From the NCBI GenBank assembly GCA_947628725.1, contig CANRAQ010000051.1, positions 1-6,487 of the forward strand: a stretch of DNA of 6,487 nt, in the 5' to 3' direction. The position numbers and the translations under genes were made by a program. Shown piece by piece: positions 1-5,726 of this stretch (positions are counted from its first letter, which is position 1; the number at the start of each line of letters is the position of its first letter). The notes beneath the pieces were generated by a model that did not search any database, had not been told where the DNA came from, and was given only the letters and a program-made list of their open reading frames with translations. The DNA comes from an uncultured Bacilli bacterium. Its GTDB lineage: Bacteria > Bacillota_I > Bacilli_A > RF39 > UBA660.

Positions 1-504
1 TGTTAATATTACTGCATTTGCCCAATTATATTTTTCATAGTCATACCATTCTTCTGATATATCTGCTATAACCCATGCTTTATCTTTATATAGTACTGGT
101 GTTAATCCTGATAGTTCTGGAGTGTTTGCTCCACTATTATCTTTATACTCTTTTTTATTTTTACAATATCCTAATCTAGAATCTACTACCATTCCTTTAG
201 ATAACTTTATATCTCCTGTACATGGTTTTTCTCCATTTACTTCTATTTTTATTTCTTTATCATCACATACTATATTTCCATCTATATTTACTTTACATGT
301 ACTTGGATTTAAACTTCCTTCTATATTTTCTTTTAATATAGTTTGTTCTACTGCAGTTAAATATAAATCTTTACTTATTTCTCTTGATTTTTCTTTAGTA
401 TCTCTTATTATATTTATTATTATTGGTACTGCTATTAAGGCTATTATGGCTAGTATTACTATTACTGCTAAAAGTTCTATTAATGTGAATGCTTTTTTAT
501 TCAT
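1..504 (-). CDS. Type IV prepilin-like surface protein, C-terminus beyond the window
   Basis: The first 168 residues are visible and the frame is still open at base 1. The N-terminus is a class III prepilin signal: short basic leader MNKKA, then FTLIELLAVIVILAII with Glu at mature position 5, and a hydrophobic helix to about residue 33. A prepilin peptidase should cleave between Ala5 and Phe6; Gly is the usual residue at that site. After the helix comes a charged stretch, then a region with four cysteines (C70, C80, C95, C114). Last comes a segment with WYDYEKYNWANAV (153-165), which resembles a tail I recall from pilin-like proteins of uncultured gut Firmicutes. The ATG is fixed by an in-frame TAG nine bases upstream. 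The gene follows a terminator, so it is probably its own unit, though no convincing promoter was found. It could be a pilus subunit, a pseudopilin or a larger adhesin with a pilin-type anchor; the missing C-terminus would decide. Confidence 0.85.
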   Translation of the reverse strand, partial: MNKKAFTLIELLAVIVILAIIALIAVPIIINIIRDTKEKSREISKDLYLTAVEQTILKENIEGSLNPSTCKVNIDGNIVCDDKEIKIEVNGEKPCTGDIKLSKGMVVDSRLGYCKNKKEYKDNSGANTPELSGLTPVLYKDKAWVIADISEEWYDYEKYNWANAVILT

Positions 505-516
505 ATATATCTACTT

Positions 517-521
517 CTCCT
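517..521 (-). promoter_or_regulatory. Ribosome binding site of the prepilin-like gene
   Basis: AGGAG lies 12 bases before the ATG at 504. This is longer than the usual 5-9 bases, but an in-frame TAG between the two leaves no alternative start. Confidence 0.6.
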
Positions 522-542
522 ATCATCCACTACCATAATATC

Positions 543-595
543 AAAAAAAAAAAAATGCAAGTGTTTTTTGAAAATTTTTCAAATTTTGCATTTTT
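543..595 (-). terminator. Nested-hairpin rho-independent terminator after the membrane-protein gene
   Basis: On the minus strand a perfect 10-bp stem (AAAAATGCAA with TTGCATTTTT, arms 586-595 and 551-560) encloses a second palindrome (TTTGAAAA/TTTTCAAA, 567-583). The outer arm runs directly into 13 consecutive T (555-543). It lies 17 bases after the stop of the 612-1490 gene and separates it from the prepilin-like gene. The stem is AT-rich, but its length and the long T tract fit intrinsic termination in an AT-rich genome. Confidence 0.75.
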
Positions 596-611
596 ATATA
601 ACTACATATTT

Positions 612-1490
612 TTAAAGTTTATCAATATATTCTCCTTGATATAAACAATAATCATTATATGTACATAGTGTATCTTTAAATGTATACTTATATATTTTCT
701 TATCACTATTACTTAAAGATTTAAATATATCTTGTAGTTCATCAACATTATTTATAGTTCCGCTATTTATTTCTTTTGTCATTTGAGCATCACTGTATAT
801 TATATAATTTGAACCTTCAACCTTAGCAAATCCTACATAATAATAAACTATTATATCATCCTTATCATATTCAGCTTTTATAAATTGTTCTATGTTGTGA
901 TATGAAGTATTTGGTGTAACATTGTTACATAATCCTTGATATACATATCTAGAATTTGATGAATCATATGTCCAAGAGCCTTTATAATTACTTGATGAAT
1001 CTATAGGCACATTAAAATTTTCTAAATTATATTTTATATTTCTACCTAATATATTTTTTACTCTAAGTTCAAGATAGTCAGTACTAAACTGTTTTGATAC
1101 ATTAGTACAACTACCAGTAAATCCTGATGATGTCATATTACCTTCATAAATATCCAAAAATGCCGTATATAATATATCACTATTTGACATATCGCTTACT
1201 TTAAATTTATCTTTTGAATAATATGTATCTTTATTATAAATACTATTTCTCATAACTGGATAATGTAAACTTTCAAGTAATTCATCATCTATAGTCTTAT
1301 TTTCTTCTTCAGTTTTGGTTTCAGTCTTTTCTACTTTAGGAAGAGTCATTTTATTAAAAAATCCATATATTTTTGGCATAAAAAATGCAAGAACTATTAC
1401 TAAACCTAGTAATACCCACATTAAAGTATTTTTATTTTTTTTGTTACTACTATTATTATTACTACTATTATTAATATTATTATTTTCCAT
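612..1490 (-). CDS. Unrecognised single-pass membrane protein with Asn-rich N-terminus
   Basis: I do not recognise this 292-residue protein. It begins with about 20 residues made almost only of Asn, Ser and Lys. One hydrophobic helix follows (about 23-46), then an acidic and Lys-rich linker (52-70). The remaining polar domain of about 220 residues has four cysteines (C128, C188, C276, C282). There is no signal peptidase site, so the helix is probably an anchor. The basic residues before it suggest the short N-terminus stays inside and the large domain lies outside, where the cysteines could pair. The ATG sits 9 bases after the yqeH stop, and the GGTGAT upstream matches the 16S rRNA 3' end. 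Cotranscription with yqeG-yqeH is therefore likely, and a terminator follows. The gene is convincing from its length, spacing and ribosome site. A role in ribosome assembly should not be assumed from position alone. Confidence 0.85.
   Translation of the reverse strand: MENNNINNSSNNNSSNKKNKNTLMWVLLGLVIVLAFFMPKIYGFFNKMTLPKVEKTETKTEEENKTIDDELLESLHYPVMRNSIYNKDTYYSKDKFKVSDMSNSDILYTAFLDIYEGNMTSSGFTGSCTNVSKQFSTDYLELRVKNILGRNIKYNLENFNVPIDSSSNYKGSWTYDSSNSRYVYQGLCNNVTPNTSYHNIEQFIKAEYDKDDIIVYYYVGFAKVEGSNYIIYSDAQMTKEINSGTINNVDELQDIFKSLSNSDKKIYKYTFKDTLCTYNDYCLYQGEYIDKL
1445..1484 (-). repeat. AAT/AGT trinucleotide-rich tract encoding Asn/Ser run
   Basis: The coding strand is an almost pure run of AAT, ATT and AGT triplets covering residues 3-16 of the membrane protein, and it encodes Asn, Ser and one Ile. 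Changes in copy number by whole triplets would keep the frame, so the tract could vary in length between strains without inactivating the gene. It is not a frame-switching repeat. Confidence 0.55.
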
Positions 1491-1499
1491 ATTATCACC

Positions 1500-2489
1500 C
1501 TATATTAAATTTTTTCTAACAAAAACTCTTATACCATCTTTTATATATATATTTATATTAGTTTTTGTAGTTACTTTTATGAAACCTAACCCCTGTATAA
1601 CTATATCTGAATTATCACTTACATCTAGTGAATATTTTTTCAGATTTTTTAATGTATCATTATCTTTATAATATCTATTTATCTTTAAATTATTAGAAAT
1701 ATAAAATGTTATATTAGTATTATCACATATATCCAATCTAAATAAATCATCAACGATAAATACCTGTTTAGTCTTAACTTGATAATTTATAGGTCTTATT
1801 TCCTTATTTGGAATAATTTTTTTTATCATAGATGAATCAATATAATTAATTATATCACCATCATCTAAAAGACCAGGTGTATCTACTAATATTAAATCAT
1901 CTTCTACTTTAATTTCTAATAAATCTATTGTAGTAGATGGTAAATTACTAGTAGTTAAACTCAAATTTATATCACTATAATTATATATTATTTTATTTAT
2001 AAGTGTACTTTTACCTGAATTAGTAAAACCTACGATATATACCTTTTTACTTTTTTTATAATTATTAATTTTTTCATATAACTCATCTAAATTGTAATTT
2101 TTCTTACTACTTATAATTACAGTATCTATTATATTCAAATTATAATTTTTAAAATAATCTTTTAACTTCTCATCATAGCAAGATTTAGGTAATATATCTC
2201 TTTTAGTTAAAACTAATAAAATATCATTTTTTATATATTTAGAAATATCATTTAAGTTTTTACTTATATTAAATATATCAACAACAAGTAAAACTAAATC
2301 ATTAGTATTACTTATATTATTTAAAATATTAATATAATCATCATTACTCTTTGTTACTAGTTTATATTCATTATAATTTCTTATTCTGAAACATCTTTCA
2401 CATAAACTATTATTTATATTAGATGTATAACCTATATCTTCTATATTATTATTTTGTAAAGTTGCACCACAACCTATACATTTATTCAT
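1500..2489 (-). CDS. yqeH: Circularly permuted ribosome-assembly GTPase YqeH
   Basis: The 329-residue protein has the hallmarks of YqeH, a GTPase needed for 30S subunit assembly in Bacillus subtilis. An N-terminal treble-clef zinc finger uses C4, C7, C30 and C33 (CIGCG and CERC). The GTPase motifs come in permuted order G4-G5-G1-G2-G3: TKRD (95-98), SSKK (127-130), GFTNSGKST (154-162), PSTT (184-187) and DTPG (203-206). The C-terminal third (about 230-329) would be the RNA- or protein-binding part. It is somewhat shorter than the roughly 366 residues of the B. subtilis protein. Two motif variants stand out: TKRD where NKxD is canonical for G4, and Ser where PGTT normally has Gly. The ATG overlaps the yqeG stop as ATGAATAA and has AGGAAG five bases upstream, so translation is probably coupled to yqeG. 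The family assignment is secure. Confidence 0.96.
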   Translation of the reverse strand: MNKCIGCGATLQNNNIEDIGYTSNINNSLCERCFRIRNYNEYKLVTKSNDDYINILNNISNTNDLVLLVVDIFNISKNLNDISKYIKNDILLVLTKRDILPKSCYDEKLKDYFKNYNLNIIDTVIISSKKNYNLDELYEKINNYKKSKKVYIVGFTNSGKSTLINKIIYNYSDINLSLTTSNLPSTTIDLLEIKVEDDLILVDTPGLLDDGDIINYIDSSMIKKIIPNKEIRPINYQVKTKQVFIVDDLFRLDICDNTNITFYISNNLKINRYYKDNDTLKNLKKYSLDVSDNSDIVIQGLGFIKVTTKTNINIYIKDGIRVFVRKNLI

Positions 2490-3003
2490 AATATCTTCCT
2501 TTAGTAAATAGGTCTTTATCTCTTAATTTTTTTTGTATTCTTTTTTCTTTGAATCTTCTAATTCTAGCAAGTGGAAATTCTAATTTACTTATTTGATCTA
2601 CAAGTACAGTAGTTATACCTATAGTATTACCACATACTACATCATCTATCATAGAATCTCCTATGATTGCTATCTCATCTAATCCAAATTTACTTTTTTC
2701 TATAAGTTCATTTACTCTGTTTGTCTTTGGCTTTTTAGCATTAAATATATATTCGACATTTAATTCTTCGTGGAATGGTTTAACTCTTGGTTTTATACTG
2801 TTAGATGCAATATATATTTTAAATCCTTTACTTTTAAGTTCTTTAAATAACTCTTTAGTTTTATCAGTTGGTAAAGTATCTTTTATAGGAACTAAAGTAT
2901 TATCAAGATCAAAAATTAAACATTTTATTCCCCTAGATGTTAAAACATCATATTTAATTTCATATATATCTTTTTGATAGATATCAGGAACATATATTTC
3001 CAT
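2482..3003 (-). CDS. yqeG: HAD superfamily IIIA phosphatase YqeG
   Basis: This is a 173-residue cytoplasmic HAD hydrolase of the YqeG family, close in length to the B. subtilis protein. Motif I is DLDNT (D32 as nucleophile, D34). Motif II is the Ser/Asn in IASNS (S67, N68). The motif III lysine is in AKKP (K91). Motif IV is GDSMIDD (D116 with D120 or D121). No cap domain is evident, as expected for subclass III. The physiological substrate of the family is not settled. YqeG almost always sits beside YqeH, as here with an 8-base overlap. I chose ATG 3003. It has GGGTGG five bases upstream and follows a promoter whose predicted start is near 3021. A TTG at 3018, in frame, would add five residues, but it lies at the edge of the transcript and has no ribosome site. 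Confidence 0.95.
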   Translation of the reverse strand: MEIYVPDIYQKDIYEIKYDVLTSRGIKCLIFDLDNTLVPIKDTLPTDKTKELFKELKSKGFKIYIASNSIKPRVKPFHEELNVEYIFNAKKPKTNRVNELIEKSKFGLDEIAIIGDSMIDDVVCGNTIGITTVLVDQISKLEFPLARIRRFKEKRIQKKLRDKDLFTKGRYYE

Positions 3004-3021
3004 CTTTACCACCCACAATCT

Positions 3022-3056
3022 ATTATAATTTTACCATATATATTAAATCTAATCAA
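3022..3056 (-). promoter_or_regulatory. Predicted sigma-A promoter for yqeG-yqeH
   Basis: The minus strand reads TTGATT (3056-3051), a 17-base spacer, then TAAAAT (3033-3028), directly followed by a consensus TATAAT (3027-3022). Transcription from the 17-base arrangement would begin near 3021. That leaves a leader of under 20 bases holding the ribosome site for the ATG at 3003. AT-rich DNA produces such matches by chance, but the spacing and placement are good. Confidence 0.5.
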
Positions 3057-3081
3057 TGAACAATTTATTCTTTGTAAAAAT

Positions 3082-4662
3082 TTATTTAACTACATTCATA
3101 ATAAGTGGCAATAATTGTTTTTTTCTAGAAAGGCACTTAGGTAAAAAATATCCTTCATATATTTCTTCTGTATCGAGTGCATCCTTAATCAAAGACTCGT
3201 TTGAACTATCATAAAATATATATGATCCATCTTTAATTAAATCTGTAACACAAAGTATAAATAAATTAAAATAACCTTTAGTTTTTAATTCATCTATTTT
3301 AGCAATATAATCATTTTTCTTTTCTAATATATCTTCTCCCGTAAGTGTTAAAACTTGTGAAATTGCAAATTTCTTATTACCAACTTCAAATACTTTCATA
3401 TCCTCTTCTATTATTTGTTCCATAGTCTTACCTTGTAAATTTGTTCCGGCTTTAAACATTTTATATGAATAATCATCTATATCAATAGAAGCTATATCGG
3501 CTAGTTTCATTGCTACATACTTATCATATTCAGTAGTTGTAGGACTAGTAAATTTTAATGTATCAGAAATTATCCCACTTAACATTATTCCAGCTATATG
3601 TTTAGGTATAGCAACTTTTTTTTCATTATACATTGAGTAAAGTATAGTGTTAGTACTACCTACTGTCATATTCCTAAAATTAATTGGCATATTTGTAGTA
3701 ATAGTTCCTATGTTGTGGTGGTCAATTATTTCTAATATTTCTGCCTCTTCTAATCCCTCCACACTTTGATTAGAGGAATTATGATCTACTAATATTACTT
3801 GTTTTTTATCTACTTCATTTATATCAGTAATTCTAACAAGTCCAAGACACTTTTTACCACTACCTACTACAGGGTAGTTATTATAACCTAATTTCAAACA
3901 TTTATCCTTAAAGTCATCATAATAATCATTTTCATTAAAACTAATTGTTCTTTCAGTACTAACTATGTTTTTTACATAATTAGATAGTACTATATTTTTA
4001 TAAATATCATATATATCGTATTTACTTTTTATTAAGTTTATTTTATTGGAATTAAATAAATCCATATAATTTTTTATATCTACATCTCTTGTTAAAATAA
4101 TTAATTTTAAGTTGCTATTTAAATGTTGTTTTATTGATTCTATATCATCAGTAATAATAATTTTATTTTGAGTATCATCTAAAATATTTTTACATAAACA
4201 TCCAAATATTTCATCATCAAATCTTAATACTTCTTCCCCTTTTATAACTTTTAATATATTATCATAAGATGTATAAATATTTTTACTATCATTTATAAAT
4301 TCTTCACAAAGCATTTTAGAAGTCACAAGACCGATAAATTTTTGATTCTCATCTACTACAGGTACTCCTGTTATTTTTTTATTATATATGTAATCATGAG
4401 TTTCTTTAAGTGAAGTTGTTTCATGAACAAAACAATTTTTATAATATTTTAAATCTTTTATTTGAAGTTTTACATCTTCCAAATATTCTGGGACTTCTAT
4501 ATTAAAATAATTAAGTACGAACTGTGTTTCTTTATTTATGTGACCAAGTATCATAGGCTTTGCATTCATTCCTAAACTATTTTTTAGATTTGCAAGTGCT
4601 ATTGCTGAAGTAACAGTATCAGTGTCTGGTTTCTTATGTCCAAATACATATATTTCTTTCAT
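3082..4662 (-). CDS. ppaC: Mn-dependent family II inorganic pyrophosphatase with CBS/DRTGG-like insert
   Basis: It hydrolyses pyrophosphate to phosphate in the cytoplasm, pulling biosynthetic reactions forward. The 526 residues match the long CBS-pyrophosphatase architecture. A DHH catalytic half opens with GHKKPDTDT (H9, D13, D15). Then come CBS1 (about 72-122), a DRTGG-like region (about 125-232) and CBS2 (about 233-283). The DHH half resumes with VDHN (D293), DHH (314-316) and D367. A DHHA2 domain follows with K404 and SRKKQ (512-516; R513, K514). All metal ligands expected from B. subtilis PpaC (H9, D13, D15, D75, H97, D149) have counterparts. CBS domains in this family bind AMP, ADP or ATP, and forms with DRTGG also respond to diadenosine polyphosphates. 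The insert here lacks the family's TGG (ILTRD at 189-193). The ATG has AAGAGG seven bases upstream and its own promoter. No clear terminator separates it from yqeG. Confidence 0.94.
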   Translation of the reverse strand: MKEIYVFGHKKPDTDTVTSAIALANLKNSLGMNAKPMILGHINKETQFVLNYFNIEVPEYLEDVKLQIKDLKYYKNCFVHETTSLKETHDYIYNKKITGVPVVDENQKFIGLVTSKMLCEEFINDSKNIYTSYDNILKVIKGEEVLRFDDEIFGCLCKNILDDTQNKIIITDDIESIKQHLNSNLKLIILTRDVDIKNYMDLFNSNKINLIKSKYDIYDIYKNIVLSNYVKNIVSTERTISFNENDYYDDFKDKCLKLGYNNYPVVGSGKKCLGLVRITDINEVDKKQVILVDHNSSNQSVEGLEEAEILEIIDHHNIGTITTNMPINFRNMTVGSTNTILYSMYNEKKVAIPKHIAGIMLSGIISDTLKFTSPTTTEYDKYVAMKLADIASIDIDDYSYKMFKAGTNLQGKTMEQIIEEDMKVFEVGNKKFAISQVLTLTGEDILEKKNDYIAKIDELKTKGYFNLFILCVTDLIKDGSYIFYDSSNESLIKDALDTEEIYEGYFLPKCLSRKKQLLPLIMNVVK

Positions 4663-4669
4663 AGGTATA

Positions 4670-4675
4670 CCTCTT
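4670..4675 (-). promoter_or_regulatory. Ribosome binding site of the pyrophosphatase gene
   Basis: AAGAGG lies seven bases before the ATG at 4662, which supports that start. Confidence 0.75.
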
Positions 4676-4686
4676 ATTCTTATAAA

Positions 4687-4715
4687 ATTATATCATTTAT
4701 AGAACAAAAAGTAAA
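4687..4715 (-). promoter_or_regulatory. Predicted sigma-A promoter for the pyrophosphatase gene
   Basis: The minus strand reads TTTACT (4715-4710), a 17-base spacer, then a consensus TATAAT (4692-4687). Transcription should start near 4680, giving a leader of about 18 bases. It lies just after the terminator of the preceding gene, so the pyrophosphatase is likely transcribed independently. Confidence 0.6.
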
Positions 4716-4727
4716 CGAATAATATTT

Positions 4728-4760
4728 AAAATAAAAAAAGATAGTGTTAATTATCTTTTT
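4728..4760 (-). terminator. Terminator overlapping the end of the 4751-5590 gene
   Basis: A 9-bp perfect stem (AAAAAGATA, 4760-4752, with TATCTTTTT, 4743-4735) around an 8-base loop is followed by a T-rich tail. The upstream arm lies inside the last codons of the gene, and the TAA stop sits at the arm-loop junction. The stem contains a single G-C pair, so its strength is uncertain. Confidence 0.6.
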
Positions 4761-5590
4761 ATTAAAAATTTGTCACCTATTTCAGGTACAGATAAAGTTT
4801 CAAGTTCTGTTAATGTAGTATAATCAGTTATTTGATTTATAAAATTTTTCCTTATCATACTATCAAACTTTCTTCTATTTTTAAGCATACTAATTATTTC
4901 ACTTTTCACATTATATTTTAAAATTCCCCATACGGTTTCTTGATTACTTTCAAATATGTATTTAGCAATATTATCTACAATTTTTTCAACTATTTTTTCT
5001 TTTTCTAATCTATTTAAGTCAAATACATTAACACATGTTTTATTGTTTTCATTATATTGTTGCAATACTTGTTTTTCATAGAAGTTTATAGCATTAATTA
5101 ATCTTTCACAATCTTCATTTCTAAAACTACCTATTTCAAAACGTAAACTATTCGCTAAGCGTAAACCTTCATTATTTATATCTACATGTGACAATAGTTC
5201 TTTTAACTCATATATATTGTACCTAGATAACGCATCTTTTTTTTGAGATGTAATCACAGTAGGAAGAAAATATACTAATCTAGAACCATCTACACTTCTA
5301 TCTGTGATATTTGCAGTTAATTCATCTATATTTGAATTTTTATAGCTGTTAGATATAAATAAATTTTCATTTAATTCTTCCATACTTATATCTTCAAAAT
5401 TTCTTAAATTTCTTTCTGCTGTGTATACCGCTGATTTTAATCTATAAAAGCAACTATTTCCATTTGCCTGTAAAAATTCTTTTAATAATTTATAATTCAC
5501 TAATCTATGATTTTCAATAACCTCACGATCAATTGAGTATTCAAGTGAATTTTTTAATCTTAAAGTAGAAATGTTTTCTAATGTTATCAA
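4751..5590 (-). CDS. Unrecognised soluble protein under a consensus promoter
   Basis: I do not recognise this 279-residue protein. It has no signal peptide, no membrane segment and no obvious metal or nucleotide motif. It looks largely helical, rich in Leu, Ile, Asn, Glu and Lys, with cysteines at 47, 161 and 186. A basic stretch (KNRRKFDSMIRK, 237-248) near the C-terminus could contact nucleic acid, but that is speculation. The start is TTG: AGGAGG lies six bases upstream, and the next in-frame Met is residue 70. The gene has its own consensus promoter and terminator and so is a monocistronic unit between dacF and the pyrophosphatase. It uses some CGN arginine codons (residues 22, 144, 150) and GCG alanine codons (54, 120, 146). 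I saw almost none of these in the neighbouring genes, so a different origin is possible but not shown. Confidence 0.85.
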   Translation of the reverse strand: MITLENISTLRLKNSLEYSIDREVIENHRLVNYKLLKEFLQANGNSCFYRLKSAVYTAERNLRNFEDISMEELNENLFISNSYKNSNIDELTANITDRSVDGSRLVYFLPTVITSQKKDALSRYNIYELKELLSHVDINNEGLRLANSLRFEIGSFRNEDCERLINAINFYEKQVLQQYNENNKTCVNVFDLNRLEKEKIVEKIVDNIAKYIFESNQETVWGILKYNVKSEIISMLKNRRKFDSMIRKNFINQITDYTTLTELETLSVPEIGDKFLIKR

Positions 5591-5596
5591 TTTAAT

Positions 5597-5602
5597 CCTC
5601 CT
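5597..5602 (-). promoter_or_regulatory. Perfect Shine-Dalgarno deciding a TTG start
   Basis: AGGAGG sits six bases before the TTG at 5590. It is the best ribosome site in the window and is the reason the non-ATG start is preferred; the next in-frame Met is 69 codons downstream. Confidence 0.85.
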
Positions 5603-5643
5603 AACTATAATAAAAAATTTTTTCCCCTTTTTCCAAATATAGT

Positions 5644-5671
5644 ATTATACATATATTTCACTATTTGTCAA
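5644..5671 (-). promoter_or_regulatory. Consensus sigma-A promoter for the 4751-5590 gene
   Basis: The minus strand carries an exact TTGACA (5671-5666), a 16-base spacer and an exact TATAAT (5649-5644). The predicted start is near 5638, giving a leader of about 48 bases. The leader holds an all-purine tract (5634-5618), an A6T6 palindrome and the AGGAGG site. This is the strongest promoter match in the window and implies substantial expression unless an unseen regulator acts on it. Confidence 0.8.
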
Positions 5672-5680
5672 ATTTTCAAC

Positions 5681-5726
5681 AAAAAAATATTAAGAATATC
5701 TTTATTAAAGATTAAACTTAATATTT
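5681..5726 (-). terminator. Nested-hairpin terminator containing the dacF stop codon
   Basis: A perfect 10-bp outer stem (AAATATTAAG with CTTAATATTT, arms 5726-5717 and 5694-5685) encloses a 7-bp inner palindrome (ATCTTTA/TAAAGAT, 5698-5712). The downstream arm runs into seven T on the minus strand. The TAA stop of dacF (5707-5705) lies within the inner hairpin. The stems are almost entirely A-T pairs, so efficiency is uncertain, but the geometry is that of an intrinsic terminator. Confidence 0.65.

Noticed and set aside
122..538. Plus-strand open frame of 138 codons
   Set aside because: It lies antisense over the prepilin-like gene, is rich in Ser, Phe and Ile as expected of an AT-rich shadow frame, and has no ribosome site.
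535..560. Possible promoter for the prepilin-like gene (TATTAT at 540-535, TTGCAT at 560-555)
   Set aside because: The spacer would be only 14 bases and TTGCAT overlaps the terminator stem; moving to 17 bases gives the poor hexamer TATGGT.
1315..1671. Plus-strand open frame of 118 codons with a poly-Leu stretch
   Set aside because: The Leu run is the antisense of the Asn/Ser triplet tract, and the frame straddles the junction of two well-supported minus-strand genes.
2663..2977. Plus-strand open frame of 104 codons
   Set aside because: It is antisense to the conserved HAD motifs of yqeG and has no independent start signals.
3004..3018. TTG at 3018 as the yqeG start, adding five residues
   Set aside because: It lies at or next to the predicted transcription start and has no ribosome site; ATG 3003 has GGGTGG at good spacing and gives the usual family length.
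3004..3081. Terminator between the pyrophosphatase gene and yqeG
   Set aside because: Only very short weak inverted repeats without a proper T tract were found, so read-through into yqeG remains possible.
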